A stretch of DNA of 64,000 nucleotides, taken from the NCBI RefSeq assembly GCF_003265225.1, contig NZ_CP022013.1, positions 336,001 to 400,000 of the forward strand. The letters are read 5' to 3'. The notes beneath the pieces are model-generated. The model was not told where the DNA came from and searched no databases. It saw only the letters and a list, made by a program, of their open reading frames with translations. Below, in pieces: positions 9,424 through 18,252 of the stretch. This DNA is from Mergibacter septicus (GTDB taxonomy: Bacteria; Pseudomonadota; Gammaproteobacteria; Enterobacterales; Pasteurellaceae). Every line of letters begins with the position of its first letter. Position 1 is the stretch's first letter. A program made the position numbers and the translations under genes.

Positions 9424-10016
9424 AATCAAGATCTGCACAACAATCTCTGTTTCCGCTTTTTGAAACGATAGCGATTAAAAAAGGTAAAGCCCAGAATTTA
9501 GCCTTACATCAAGCTCGTTATCGCCATTCATTATTGCGTTATTATGGTTCGGTACAAGGTGAGGTGAATTTAGCTGAGCTTATTCAAGTTCCGACCAATT
9601 TAATCGACAGTGATCTAATTCGTTGCCGTATAGATTATAACCATTCACAGCAAAAAGTGCAGTTTTTTCCTTACCAGCCACGCCGTATTCGGCATTTCCA
9701 GCCTCTTATTTGTGAGCAAGTAAACTATGTTTTAAAATATAGTGATCGAACACAGTTAGAGGCTCTTTTCGCACAGCGTGGTAATTGTGATGAAATTATT
9801 ATTGTTCAAAATGGAAAATTGACGGATTGCTCAATTGGAAATTTAGCCTTGAAACGGCAAGGTGAGTGGTTCACGCCAGATACCCCTCTTTTATTTGGAA
9901 CAAAGCGGCAGCAGTTATTGCAGGAGCAACGCATACATCTACGATCTCTTTCTTTGACTCAGCTGGATTTATTTGAAGAAATTTGTGTTATAAATGCACT
10001 AAATGATTTAGCCTAA
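9420..10016 (+). CDS. Aminotransferase class IV, probable aminodeoxychorismate lyase
   Basis: A 198-residue PLP-dependent fold-type IV protein, shorter than E. coli PabC (269 residues). It has PLFETIAIKKG at the start, the lysine of YVLKYSDRTQ as the likely PLP Schiff-base residue, GNCDEIIIVQNGKLTDCSIGN, and TPLLFGTKRQQLL. The position between pabB and pabA strongly suggests the PabC step, pyruvate release to give p-aminobenzoate. The start codon overlaps the pabB stop (ATGA), so translation is coupled. The assignment rests on fold plus context. Confidence 0.82.
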   Translation: MKSRSAQQSLFPLFETIAIKKGKAQNLALHQARYRHSLLRYYGSVQGEVNLAELIQVPTNLIDSDLIRCRIDYNHSQQKVQFFPYQPRRIRHFQPLICEQVNYVLKYSDRTQLEALFAQRGNCDEIIIVQNGKLTDCSIGNLALKRQGEWFTPDTPLLFGTKRQQLLQEQRIHLRSLSLTQLDLFEEICVINALNDLA

Positions 10017-10052
10017 GCAAAAGGTGAAGATGTTTTTAGGAAGAAGAGCAAA

Positions 10053-10649
10053 ATGCAAGAGATAAAACTGTTGGTGGTAGATAATAATGACTCTTTTACT
10101 TATAACTTAGTGGAGCTATTACGCCAACTGCAACAGGAATTAGGCTTGGAGATTACTGTATGCCCCGTTGGTGAGTTGAATCTGGCTGAGGTTGATCGTT
10201 ATACCCATATTCTTTTATCCCCCGGTGCTGATATACCAATGGCTTATCCACAAATGTTTGCATTATTGGCTGATTATCATCAAACGAAATCAATCTTAGG
10301 GGTATGTTTAGGACATCAGACTTTGTGTCAGTTTTTTGGTGGGCATCTCTATAATTTAGGTCAAGTACGACACGGACGAAATGGACGTTTACAACAACTA
10401 GCCCCCTCTCCATTATTTACAGGCTTGCCTTCAGACTTTGAGATTGGTTTATATCATTCTTGGGCGATTAGTCAGCAGGATTTTCCCCAAGTGTTAGAGA
10501 TAACGGCATTGTGTAATCAAGGGATTATTATGGCAGTGCAACATCGGCAATATCCACTATATGGTGTCCAGTTTCACCCAGAATCTTTTATTACCCAACG
10601 AGGAAAAGCTCTACTAAAAAATTGGCTTTTAACAACAAGAAATAGGTAG
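10053..10649 (+). CDS. pabA: Aminodeoxychorismate/anthranilate synthase component II (glutamine amidotransferase)
   Basis: A 198-residue class I glutamine amidotransferase. It has the N-terminal DNNDSFTYNLVELL, the nucleophile elbow GVCLGHQTL (catalytic Cys) and the His-Glu pair in GVQFHPES. It supplies ammonia to the PabB subunit. Sequence alone does not separate PabA from TrpG, but pabB and the pabC-like gene directly upstream, with no trpE nearby, favour folate synthesis. A GGAAGA ribosome-binding site precedes the ATG. Confidence 0.87.
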   Translation: MQEIKLLVVDNNDSFTYNLVELLRQLQQELGLEITVCPVGELNLAEVDRYTHILLSPGADIPMAYPQMFALLADYHQTKSILGVCLGHQTLCQFFGGHLYNLGQVRHGRNGRLQQLAPSPLFTGLPSDFEIGLYHSWAISQQDFPQVLEITALCNQGIIMAVQHRQYPLYGVQFHPESFITQRGKALLKNWLLTTRNR

Positions 10650-10664
10650 AAAAAAAGGTAGATA

Positions 10665-11552
10665 ATGCAACAAAAATTAAGGCTATTTTTTGCTTTTATT
10701 CAACTTTTTGGAAAACGTATTGCCCAAAATAAACTTTCGCAAGCTGCAGGCTATTTAACTTATAGTACTTTGTTAGCGATAGTGCCTTTAATTGTGGTGG
10801 TATTTTCTTTCATTGCTGTTTTTCCCGTCTTTGATGAGTTAAGTAATGAATTAAGAACATTTATTTTTCATAATTTTGCGCCTTCAGCAGGGAATGTGGT
10901 TGAAAGTTATGTAACACAATTTGTAGAAAATACTAAAAAAATTAGTGCAGTAGGCATTTTAGGGTTGATCGCAGTGGCTTTAATGTTAATTCATTCGATT
11001 GATAAAACCTTAAATGCAATTTGGACTAATACGCAGAAACGTTCTTTATTTTACTCTTTTTCTATTTATTGGATGATTTTAACAATCGGCCCTTTACTCA
11101 TAGGGGTTGGTATTGCTGTAAGTTCATATATTTTTTCATCAAAAATATTTTATGTTAATACCTTGCCTTTTGGGATCAGAGTATTGACTGTTGTTCCTTT
11201 TATTTTAACTTGGCTTGCTTTTACTGCTATTTATTCAGTTGTACCGAATACCAAAGTAAATATTAAATATGCCAGTTGTGGTGCATTAGTTGCTGCAATT
11301 TTCTTTACTTTAGGTAAAGCTGCTTTTGCTTGGTATATGCGTTCTTTTCCTTCGTATCACCTCATTTATGGTGCATTAGCGACTATTCCTATTATGATTG
11401 TATGGGTTCACCTTAGTTGGTTAGTGATTTTATTTGGTGCACAACTTACAGCAGTATTAGAAGACTTACATTTATTTAAGCAAGGTAAACTAGGATTAGA
11501 TTTGCATTTCACTACACAACAACAAGAACCGCAACAAGAGGATAAACAATGA
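10665..11552 (+). CDS. YihY/BrkB family inner-membrane protein
   Basis: A 295-residue protein with about six hydrophobic helices and the family signature [21 protein letters not shown] near residues 25-45 and [20 protein letters not shown] near 233-252. The family (UPF0761; formerly and wrongly RNase BN) has no proven function. The charged Gln/Glu-rich tail is cytoplasmic by prediction. The stop overlaps the dtd start by four bases, and yihY-dtd pairing is common in gammaproteobacteria. Confidence 0.9.
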   Translation: MQQKLRLFFAFIQLFGKRIAQNKLSQAAGYLTYSTLLAIVPLIVVVFSFIAVFPVFDELSNELRTFIFHNFAPSAGNVVESYVTQFVENTKKISAVGILGLIAVALMLIHSIDKTLNAIWTNTQKRSLFYSFSIYWMILTIGPLLIGVGIAVSSYIFSSKIFYVNTLPFGIRVLTVVPFILTWLAFTAIYSVVPNTKVNIKYASCGALVAAIFFTLGKAAFAWYMRSFPSYHLIYGALATIPIMIVWVHLSWLVILFGAQLTAVLEDLHLFKQGKLGLDLHFTTQQQEPQQEDKQ

Positions 11553-11983
11553 TTGCATTAATTCAACGAGTAACCACCGCTAAAGTAACAGTTAATCAAC
11601 AAGTTGTGGGTGAGATTGGTCAAGGATTATTAGTTTTTCTTGGGGTAGAGAAGGGCGATGATGAGGTAAAAGCACAACGTCTTGTACAACGTGTTTTAGG
11701 TTATCGTGTTTTTAGTGATCAACAAGGAAAAATGAATTTAAATGTTGAACAAGTTGGTGGAAAACTGTTAATTGTATCGCAATTTACTTTAGCCGCAGAT
11801 ACCGCTAAAGGTATGCGACCGAGTTTTAGTCGAGGTGCTGAACCAAAAGAGGCTGAACGGCTTTATCACTATTTTTCGCAAAAATGTGCAGAAACAGTCA
11901 ATATCGCACAGGGGATTTTTGCTGCCGATATGCAGGTATCTTTAGAAAATGATGGACCAGTAACTTTTTGGTTACAAGTCTAG
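11549..11983 (+). CDS. dtd: D-aminoacyl-tRNA deacylase
   Basis: A 144-residue DTD that removes D-amino acids (and glycine from tRNA-Ala) mischarged on tRNAs. Both hallmark motifs are present: SQFTLAAD at about residues 77-84 and NDGPVTFWL near the C-terminus, including the Gly-Pro pair that enforces chirality. The length matches the family at 145. It is translationally coupled to yihY. Confidence 0.96.
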   Translation: MIALIQRVTTAKVTVNQQVVGEIGQGLLVFLGVEKGDDEVKAQRLVQRVLGYRVFSDQQGKMNLNVEQVGGKLLIVSQFTLAADTAKGMRPSFSRGAEPKEAERLYHYFSQKCAETVNIAQGIFAADMQVSLENDGPVTFWLQV

Positions 11984-12058
11984 GAATTGATGTTATAACG
12001 ATAGTTAGATAGTTAAGAAAAGGTTGTAATTGGATTAACGTAAATAGGAATGATCAAA

Positions 12059-12754
12059 ATGAAAAAATTACTGATAGCAATCCTTTTTAGTGCGATTTGT
12101 AGTGCTGGAATGGCTAATGATATTAATGCGAACTTAAAAAGCGAGTTAACCAAGTTAGGGATAACGGATGTTGAAATTAAAGATTCACCTATCGCTGGTT
12201 TAAAAACAGCAATTACCGAACGTGGTATTTTATATCTCAGTGATAATGGTAAATATATTTTACAAGGTAATCTATACCAGTTGACTGAGAAAGGACCAGT
12301 CGATGTTGCCAGTAAGCTTTTATTAGAACGCCTGAATAGCTTTGCAAATGAAATGATTGTTTTTCCAGCAAAAAATCAGAAATATGTTGCAAATGTTTTT
12401 TTAGATACCACTTGTCATTATTGCCATATTTTGTTTGCAAAACGTAAAGAATATAATGATTTAGGAATCACATTACGTTTTTTAGCTTTCCCACGAGCAG
12501 GGCTTGATAGCCAAGCAGCAAAACAAATGGAAGCAATTTGGGCAGCAAAAGATCCTGTATTTGCCTTAACGCAAGCGGAAGATAATGGCAAATTACCTAC
12601 AGTGCTAAAAGAGCCTAAAATAGTGAAAGCACATTATGCTTTAGGATTACAATATAGTGTAAGAGGAACACCAACAATCGTGCTAGATAATGGAGAAGTA
12701 ATTGGTGGGTATTTACCACCAGATGAATTACTTAAAGTATTTCAAGAAAAATAG
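12059..12754 (+). CDS. dsbC: Thiol:disulfide interchange protein DsbC
   Basis: A 231-residue periplasmic disulfide isomerase. The signal peptide ends at about GMA-ND, then comes an N-terminal dimerisation domain (DINANLKSELTKLGI onward) and a C-terminal thioredoxin domain with active site CHYC (in TTCHYCHIL, about residues 118-125) and the cis-proline loop RGTPTIVL. E. coli DsbC uses CGYC, so the first spacer residue is changed to His. AGGA at 12046-12049 suits the ATG at 12059 rather than the one at 12050. It lies upstream of recJ, as in E. coli. Confidence 0.93.
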   Translation: MKKLLIAILFSAICSAGMANDINANLKSELTKLGITDVEIKDSPIAGLKTAITERGILYLSDNGKYILQGNLYQLTEKGPVDVASKLLLERLNSFANEMIVFPAKNQKYVANVFLDTTCHYCHILFAKRKEYNDLGITLRFLAFPRAGLDSQAAKQMEAIWAAKDPVFALTQAEDNGKLPTVLKEPKIVKAHYALGLQYSVRGTPTIVLDNGEVIGGYLPPDELLKVFQEK

Positions 12755-12800
12755 TCTATATTTTCAATAGCTTTTGTCTATAATATTTCAAGGTTAGAAT

Positions 12801-12830
12801 AAAATACCGAGATCATCGGTATTTTATTTT
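12801..12830 (+). terminator. Rho-independent terminator after dsbC
   Basis: A perfect 10-bp stem AAAATACCGA / TCGGTATTTT with a five-base loop, followed by ATTTT. It lies 46 bases after the dsbC stop and 58 bases before the recJ start, so recJ expression probably needs read-through or its own promoter. Confidence 0.85.
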
Positions 12831-12888
12831 TGTGTTTATTGTTCTGATCTTTTTTGTTTTGTTGATCAGAGAGTCATTGGAAATCAGT

Positions 12889-14652
12889 GTGAAAAAAACT
12901 ATTCGTCGCCGTTCCGTGCAAAATATTCCTGTATTGAGTGGTAATCCATTGCTGGATCGCCTCTATGCAGCCAGAGGAATACAAAATGCTACCCAGTTAG
13001 AGTTAAGTCTCACGGCTTTATTATCGCCCGTGAGTTTGAAAAATTTAGAGCAAGCGGTAGCATTATTGATTAACGCATTTAAACAGCAACAACAGATAGT
13101 TATTTCAGGTGATTTTGATGCAGATGGTGCGACAAGTACAGCATTAGCCGTGCTTGGCTTACGCAGTTTTGGTTTTCAGAAAGTAGATTATTTAGTCCCT
13201 AATCGTTTTGAACAAGGCTATGGTTTAAGTGTTTCAGTTGCACAAGAAGCTATTGAGAAAGGGGTTGAGTTATTAATTACAGTTGATAATGGTATTTCTT
13301 CCTTTGAGGGAATCGCTTTTCTGAAAAAACAGGGGGTATCAGTTTTAGTTACCGATCACCACCTACCAGCTGAACAGTTACCTGAAGCGGATGCAATAGT
13401 TAACCCGAATTTATCGGATTGTACTTTTCCGTCTAAATCCTTGGCAGGCGTGGGAGTAACCTTTTATCTTTTAGCGGCATTGCGGGCAGGAATGCAAAAA
13501 GCAGGATTATTTATCCAACAACCACCGCCTAATTTAGCGACTTTGCTTGATCTTGTTGCATTGGGAACTGTTGCTGATGTTGTGCCATTAGATCAGAATA
13601 ATCGTATTTTAGTTTCTCAAGGATTACAACGTATTAAAAATGGTTTTTGCCGTTGTGGTATTAAAGCGTTGGTTGAAGTATCACAACGTAATCTTGCAAA
13701 TTTAACCGCCACCGATCTAGGATTTGCAATTGCACCACGCCTTAATGCTGCAGGTCGTTTAGATAATATGTCGATTGGAGTAGAGCTATTACTAGCTGAA
13801 AGTATGGAGCAAGCAAGAGCCTTAGCTTTAGATCTCGATCAATTAAACCAAACTCGTAAAGAGATTGAGCAAGGAATGAAGGCTGAAGCTATCAGAATTT
13901 GCCAAAACCTCGCTGCCATATCGCCATTACTAGATGATAAGCAGCAACAAACTACTCAATTACCAGTCGGCTTAACCTTGTATCAAGCTGACTGGCATCA
14001 AGGAGTTTTAGGTATTTTAGCAGCTAGAATTAAGGATAAATATCATCGCCCTGTTATTGCCTTTGCACAAGAAAATCAGGAAAACAGCAGTGAACTATTA
14101 TTAAAAGGTTCTGCACGTTCAATTAATGGGGTACATATGCGGGATCTTTTAGAGCGGATTGATACGCTTTATCCAAATTTAATTTTAAAATTTGGTGGGC
14201 ACGCAATGGCGGCAGGATTAAGCATTCGAGCTAGTGATTTTGAACGTTTTTCCACTGTATTTAACCAAGTTACAGCACAGTTTTTAGATCAAGATAGTTT
14301 AACAGGGGTGATTGAGAGCGATGGGGAACTCTCTGCATTTGAATTAAATTTAAATACGGCAGAACTGTTACAGCAGGCAGGACCGTGGGGACAACATTTT
14401 CCAGAGCCAGTTTTTGATGGTGAATTTAGAATTTTACAGCAACGTTTAGTTGGTGGTAAGCATTTAAAAATGTTATTAGAACCGATGAATGGTGGCGATT
14501 TACTTGATGCAATTTGGTTTAATATCGATCTAGGATTATATCCTGATAATTCGATTAAAAGTGCAAAAATTGCTTATAAATTAGAGATAAATGAGTTTCG
14601 AGGTAATCGACAGATACAATTATTAGTCAGTTATCTTGAACCACTTGATTAA
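12889..14652 (+). CDS. recJ: Single-stranded-DNA-specific 5'-3' exonuclease RecJ
   Basis: A 587-residue RecJ, a DHH-family phosphoesterase acting in RecFOR recombination, mismatch repair and stalled-fork processing. Motifs in order: VISGDFDADGATSTALAVL (about residue 75), VDNGIS, VTDHHLP (DHH), LDLVALGTVADVVPLD, the DHHA1 region KFGGHAMAAGLS and the OB-fold C-terminus. The open frame extends to 12832, but that abuts the dsbC terminator and encodes a non-conserved hydrophobic extension. The GTG at 12889, seven bases after GGA, gives the N-terminus expected from E. coli RecJ. Confidence 0.93.
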   Translation: MKKTIRRRSVQNIPVLSGNPLLDRLYAARGIQNATQLELSLTALLSPVSLKNLEQAVALLINAFKQQQQIVISGDFDADGATSTALAVLGLRSFGFQKVDYLVPNRFEQGYGLSVSVAQEAIEKGVELLITVDNGISSFEGIAFLKKQGVSVLVTDHHLPAEQLPEADAIVNPNLSDCTFPSKSLAGVGVTFYLLAALRAGMQKAGLFIQQPPPNLATLLDLVALGTVADVVPLDQNNRILVSQGLQRIKNGFCRCGIKALVEVSQRNLANLTATDLGFAIAPRLNAAGRLDNMSIGVELLLAESMEQARALALDLDQLNQTRKEIEQGMKAEAIRICQNLAAISPLLDDKQQQTTQLPVGLTLYQADWHQGVLGILAARIKDKYHRPVIAFAQENQENSSELLLKGSARSINGVHMRDLLERIDTLYPNLILKFGGHAMAAGLSIRASDFERFSTVFNQVTAQFLDQDSLTGVIESDGELSAFELNLNTAELLQQAGPWGQHFPEPVFDGEFRILQQRLVGGKHLKMLLEPMNGGDLLDAIWFNIDLGLYPDNSIKSAKIAYKLEINEFRGNRQIQLLVSYLEPLD

Positions 14653-14698
14653 CCTATTTAATATATCGACCATTATCAATATAGTGAGGTGAAATAAG

Positions 14699-15346
14699 AT
14701 GAAATTAAACTATTTTTTATTTCTAGTATTAGCCGTTTTATTGCCTTTAAAAGCGATTGGTGAAACGTATCAATTTGAATCAGGGAAAGATTTTCAAACT
14801 TACAAAATGCCAATCGGGCAGGCAATTTTGCCAAATGGAAAAGTACCTATCCAATTTTTCTTTCAATATAATTGCCAACCGTGTTTGACCGCATCAGATA
14901 ATTTGAGATTATATCTCAAACAATATAGCGATAAAGTATCAATAGATAATATCCCTGCTGCCGTGAAAGATGAAGAAGCCCACGCTAAGATCTATTATGC
15001 TTTGAAAAGTGTAAAAGGCAGTGGTATTGCGGATCTACTACTGTTTGATAGTACATATGCAGATAAAAATAGTAAATACACTGAAACCTTTAGCAACTGG
15101 TTACAACGTCATAGTATTAACCAAGATTCTGTTGAAGAAGCAATTAATTCTCCATCAGTATTATTGGAAACCAAACAGGCTATTGAGAATACTCAAAAAT
15201 ATGGGGTAGTTACTGTACCTTTTGCAGTGGTTGGTGGGCGTTATGTGTTGACTAAGAGTACCTTATTTAACAGTGATTATACGACTGACGTGTTAAATTT
15301 TTTAGTCAATAAATTACACGAACAAGAAAAAGAAGTGAAAAATTAA
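14699..15346 (+). CDS. DsbA-like exported thioredoxin-fold protein with a CQPC site
   Basis: A 215-residue protein. Signal peptide about 1-21 (ending KAIG-ET), a thioredoxin-like strand [16 protein letters not shown] with a CQPC redox motif near residue 60, a helical insertion (about 85-150) and the cis-proline loop [13 protein letters not shown] near residue 165. The overall plan is DsbA-like, but the active site differs from the usual CPHC, so the redox potential and partner are unclear. It could be a DsbA paralogue or a substrate-specific DsbL-type oxidase. GAGGT supports the start. It sits between recJ and mtnN. Confidence 0.78.
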   Translation: MKLNYFLFLVLAVLLPLKAIGETYQFESGKDFQTYKMPIGQAILPNGKVPIQFFFQYNCQPCLTASDNLRLYLKQYSDKVSIDNIPAAVKDEEAHAKIYYALKSVKGSGIADLLLFDSTYADKNSKYTETFSNWLQRHSINQDSVEEAINSPSVLLETKQAIENTQKYGVVTVPFAVVGGRYVLTKSTLFNSDYTTDVLNFLVNKLHEQEKEVKN

Positions 15347-15363
15347 TAAAAGTAAGGACATTT

Positions 15364-16053
15364 ATGGCGATTGGTATTGTTGGTGCGATGGCACAAGAAG
15401 TAGAGATTTTACGTAGTTTAATTGAAGGCTGCCGTACGACAGAGATTGCAGGCAGCAAAATTTTCCAAGGTAAAATTAATGGTAAAGATGTTGCTTTATT
15501 GCAATCAGGGATAGGCAAAGTTGCCGCAGCGGCAGGGACAACAGCATTGATTTTAACCGCTAAGCCAAGTTGTATTATTAATACGGGATCGGCTGGTGGA
15601 CTGGCAACTCAATTAAATATAGGTGATATTGTTATTTCTGATCAAGTCGCTCACCACGATGCCGATGTAACCGCTTTTGGCTATGCAAAAGGGCAATTAC
15701 CTGCTTGTCCAGCAGCATTTCGTGCCGATTCAAATTTAATCTCTTTAGCTAAACAAGTGGTTACAGATCAGGGACATAATGCAGTTGAAGGAATGATCTG
15801 TTCGGGGGATCAATTTATTAATGGTGAAAAAGCAATTCAACGGATTCGGCAGGATTTTCCAACTGCAATCGCAGTAGAAATGGAAGCTGCTGCAATTGCT
15901 CAAGTTTGCACTGCCTTTCATTTACCTTTTGTCGTTGTGCGTGCGATTTCTGATGTGGCTGATAAGGTTTCTCATCTCAGTTTTGATGAATTTTTACCTT
16001 TAGCAGCAAAAAATTCATCTAGCATTGTGTTGTCAATGTTAGCTAAGCTTTAA
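15364..16053 (+). CDS. mtnN: 5'-methylthioadenosine/S-adenosylhomocysteine nucleosidase
   Basis: A 229-residue Pfs/MtnN enzyme that cleaves adenine from MTA, SAH and 5'-deoxyadenosine; it feeds methionine salvage and yields S-ribosylhomocysteine, the AI-2 precursor. Motifs: [13 protein letters not shown] at the N-terminus, [19 protein letters not shown], the substrate-binding [12 protein letters not shown] and the catalytic Asp in RAISDVAD. Length equals the family norm (about 230). AAGGA precedes the ATG. Confidence 0.97.
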   Translation: MAIGIVGAMAQEVEILRSLIEGCRTTEIAGSKIFQGKINGKDVALLQSGIGKVAAAAGTTALILTAKPSCIINTGSAGGLATQLNIGDIVISDQVAHHDADVTAFGYAKGQLPACPAAFRADSNLISLAKQVVTDQGHNAVEGMICSGDQFINGEKAIQRIRQDFPTAIAVEMEAAAIAQVCTAFHLPFVVVRAISDVADKVSHLSFDEFLPLAAKNSSSIVLSMLAKL

Positions 16054-16100
16054 ATCAATTTTAATCTTTTGAGATATTTTAAGACATTGTTGATTTCTAC

Positions 16101-16129
16101 TGATCTAGATTTTAAAAAAATCTAGATCA
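16101..16129 (+). terminator. Hairpin terminator after mtnN
   Basis: A perfect 13-bp inverted repeat TGATCTAGATTTT / AAAATCTAGATCA with a three-base loop, 47 bases after the mtnN stop, followed by an AT-rich ATTTAATTTTAT tract. The stem is AT-rich, so strength is uncertain. Confidence 0.7.
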
Positions 16130-16377
16130 ATTTAATTTTATCGTAATAGATCCATCTAGGGTTTATAGTCAAATAGGACGAAAATCTCTATTTAATACGG
16201 ATGATTTGAACTCTCCACTTAAACCTAGTCAGGCTGATTTTGACACAGTTTTAGAGCACGATGATATTGTTCTCCAAGTAAAAGAAATTAATCATAATTT
16301 GTATTTTTTCTATTTGTGTAATGTGTATAATTTGATTGTTCTTTATAGTTGTAATTTTCAATTAAAGGAGGGAAATT
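16130..16377. other. Intergenic region before the Fic module
   Basis: No convincing gene. A frame with only a TTG start at 16206 reads about 60 codons, has no ribosome-binding site and overlaps the antitoxin start, so I leave it out; it could be the decayed end of a lost gene. A TATAAT hexamer at 16326-16331 is a possible -10 for the antitoxin-toxin operon. The sequence is more AT-rich than the flanking housekeeping genes. Confidence 0.5.
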
Positions 16378-16563
16378 ATGATTTCTGAAACTGAAAAAGA
16401 AGCTAGACGGGAAGCTGTTGAATACGCAAAATCTAGTGTGGGATTGGAAGGAATTACGCTATCTCAAGAGTTGCTAGATATTGCTGATAAATATGTTGAG
16501 GGGTTACTTACTAGGGAGGAATTTACTAGAGAATATATTACAGCAGTAAAAGCTGGAGTATAG
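16378..16563 (+). CDS. VbhA-like antitoxin of a class I Fic module
   Basis: A 61-residue helical protein with the class I Fic inhibitory motif (S/T)xxxE(G/N) as Ser20-V-G-L-Glu24-Gly25. By my recollection of VbhA from Bartonella, serine and glutamate fall at the same residue numbers there. The inhibitory glutamate occupies the Fic active site and blocks productive ATP binding. A very strong ribosome-binding site (AAAGGAGGG) precedes the ATG, as expected when antitoxin must exceed toxin. One base separates its stop from the fic start. Confidence 0.85.
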   Translation: MISETEKEARREAVEYAKSSVGLEGITLSQELLDIADKYVEGLLTREEFTREYITAVKAGV

Positions 16564-16564
16564 T

Positions 16565-17245
16565 ATGAGCAAAGGCTATTCTGAAGAAGAAATAAAGGAT
16601 AAGTTATCATTTATCCGTTTATCAGAATTAAGAGAAAAGCCTATAAAAGGTAATTTTGATTTAGAGCATTTAAAGAAAATTAATGCTTATATTTTTCAGG
16701 ATAGTCCAAATGTCGCAGGAAAATTTAGATCTGAAGTTTGTAGTAATGAGTTGTGGCAGAAAAATCGTACTTATCCGAAGTTTGGTGTAATTACTGTCTG
16801 TTACAGTCCGATGGATAAAAAAAGTATAAAAGACGCTGAAAATGTGTTGAGTTCTATAAATATAGAACGTATGAAGGGATTGAATCAAAGCGGGTTAGCT
16901 AAAGAAATTTCTGATATATATAAAATGCTTGATCATTTCCACCCATTCCCAGATGGAAATAGCAGAACTCTTCGAGAATTTACTCGGACGCTATCTGAGG
17001 AAGTAGGGTTTAAATTAGATTGGTCTAAAAATTCTCAACAAGAAATTTATTTAGCCAGAGATTTTGAGGTAAATTCAATCACTTTGTCAAAAGTTTCTGA
17101 CCAAAATCAAAAATATTTTCTTATGGATGAAATTGATGCTATTTTAAAGCACCCTCAATATAAACCATTGGAAAGTATTATTAATAATTCTTTAAGCCCA
17201 TTAGTACAGCAGAAATCAAAGAAAACAAAAGTGTTTTTCTTTTAA
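16565..17245 (+). CDS. Fic domain toxin (VbhT/FicT-like adenylyltransferase)
   Basis: A 226-residue Fic protein. The Fic loop HPFPDGNSRTLREF (about residues 124-137) keeps the catalytic His, the metal-binding Asp, the anion-hole GN and the Arg, but Ser replaces the usual Gly of GNGR. The domain is otherwise near minimal, with a basic, aromatic tail (KKTKVFFF). Fic toxins AMPylate protein targets; class I FicT examples modify GyrB and ParE. Translation is coupled to the antitoxin. The target here is not readable from sequence. Confidence 0.87.
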   Translation: MSKGYSEEEIKDKLSFIRLSELREKPIKGNFDLEHLKKINAYIFQDSPNVAGKFRSEVCSNELWQKNRTYPKFGVITVCYSPMDKKSIKDAENVLSSINIERMKGLNQSGLAKEISDIYKMLDHFHPFPDGNSRTLREFTRTLSEEVGFKLDWSKNSQQEIYLARDFEVNSITLSKVSDQNQKYFLMDEIDAILKHPQYKPLESIINNSLSPLVQQKSKKTKVFFF

Positions 17246-17295
17246 GCGAAAACGGGTTAAAAAATAGCAGCGAGAGAAAAATATCTGAAAATAAC

Positions 17296-17324
17296 TTGAC
17301 GATTTCTGCGAAAATTCTTATATT
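17296..17324 (+). promoter_or_regulatory. Sigma-70 promoter of tRNA-Ser
   Basis: TTGACG at 17296-17301, a 17-base spacer, and TATATT at 17319-17324, ending 24 bases before the mature tRNA 5' end. Near-consensus elements with ideal spacing. Confidence 0.75.
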
Positions 17325-17348
17325 TACCAGCCTTAAAAGTCCTTTAAC

Positions 17349-17438
17349 GGTGAGGTGTCCGAGTGGTTGAAGGAGCACGCCTGGAAAGCGTGTATGTGCG
17401 AAAGTGCATCAAGGGTTCAAATCCCTTTCTCACCGCCA
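17349..17438 (+). tRNA. tRNA-Ser (anticodon GGA)
   Basis: A 90-nt class II tRNA including encoded CCA. The acceptor stem GGTGAGG pairs with CCTCACC-like 3' bases (TCTCACC here). The anticodon arm CACGC-CTGGAAA-GCGTG gives anticodon GGA, reading UCC and UCU. There is a long variable arm (TATGTGCGAAAGTGCATC) and a T arm AGGGTTCAAATCCCT. It lies directly upstream of mlaF. Confidence 0.96.
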
Positions 17439-17460
17439 TTCTGAAAATGAAGCATCTGCA

Positions 17461-18252
17461 ATGAGTGAGAGATTAGTTGAAGTCAAGAATCTCACCTTTA
17501 AACGTGGTGAACGAGTCATCTATCAAGGGTTAAATTTACATATAACCAAAGGTAAAATTACCGCAATTATGGGGCCGTCAGGAATAGGAAAAACCACGCT
17601 ATTAAAACTTATTGGCGGACAACTCTTGCCTGAATCAGGGCAGATCCTTTTTGATGGAACAGATATTTGCCAAATGTCTTTGTCCTCTCTCTACAAAGCT
17701 CGAGAAAGAATGGGAATGTTATTCCAATCTGGTGCGTTATTTAGCGATCTTTCTACTTTCGATAATGTTGCTTTTCCTCTCAGAGAACATACAAATCTCC
17801 CTGAAGTACTTATTCGTAAAATTGTTTTAATGAAACTGCAAGCCGTAGGATTGCGTGGTGTCGCTGAGTTAATGCCAAATCAATTATCTGGAGGAATGGC
17901 AAGACGAGTTGCATTAGCTAGAGCTATCGCATTAGATCCTGATCTCATTATGTATGATGAACCATTTACAGGACAAGACCCGATTAGTATGGGGGTGATT
18001 GTTAGTTTAATTAAACGCTTAAATCAAATAATGAACTTGACCTCAATAATTGTTTCACACGATGTTACAGAAGTAATGAGTATAGCTGATTATGCTTATA
18101 TTATTGCGGATAAAGGTGTTATTGCAGAAGGCACGCCACAACAGCTGCACACTAGCCAAAATCCTCAGGTGATACAATTTCTATCTGGACAAGCAGATGG
18201 TCCTGTACAATTTCATTATCCTGCAAAACCTTATATTGAGGAGTTATTCTAA
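17461..18252 (+). CDS. mlaF: Phospholipid ABC transporter ATP-binding protein MlaF
   Basis: A 263-residue ABC ATPase of the Mla system, which moves phospholipids between the inner membrane and periplasmic MlaC to maintain outer-membrane asymmetry. Walker [10 protein letters not shown] (about 41-49), signature [14 protein letters not shown], Walker B LIMYDEPF and the switch His in IIVSHDV are visible. The open frame begins at 17404 inside the tRNA; the ATG at 17461 matches the family N-terminus. The stop overlaps the mlaE start by one base. Confidence 0.96.
   Translation: MSERLVEVKNLTFKRGERVIYQGLNLHITKGKITAIMGPSGIGKTTLLKLIGGQLLPESGQILFDGTDICQMSLSSLYKARERMGMLFQSGALFSDLSTFDNVAFPLREHTNLPEVLIRKIVLMKLQAVGLRGVAELMPNQLSGGMARRVALARAIALDPDLIMYDEPFTGQDPISMGVIVSLIKRLNQIMNLTSIIVSHDVTEVMSIADYAYIIADKGVIAEGTPQQLHTSQNPQVIQFLSGQADGPVQFHYPAKPYIEELF

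Noticed and set aside
16294..16334. Direct repeat ATAATTTG at 16294 and 16327 before the Fic module
   Set aside because: An 8-mer of A/T with one G in very AT-rich DNA is expected by chance; not enough to claim an autoregulatory operator.
16206..16388. 60-codon frame before the Fic antitoxin
   Set aside because: It has only a TTG start and no ribosome-binding site, overlaps the antitoxin start, and shows no recognisable protein pattern.
17404..17460. N-terminal extension of mlaF into the tRNA
   Set aside because: It begins inside the tRNA-Ser gene and is absent from the family; the ATG at 17461 gives the normal N-terminus.
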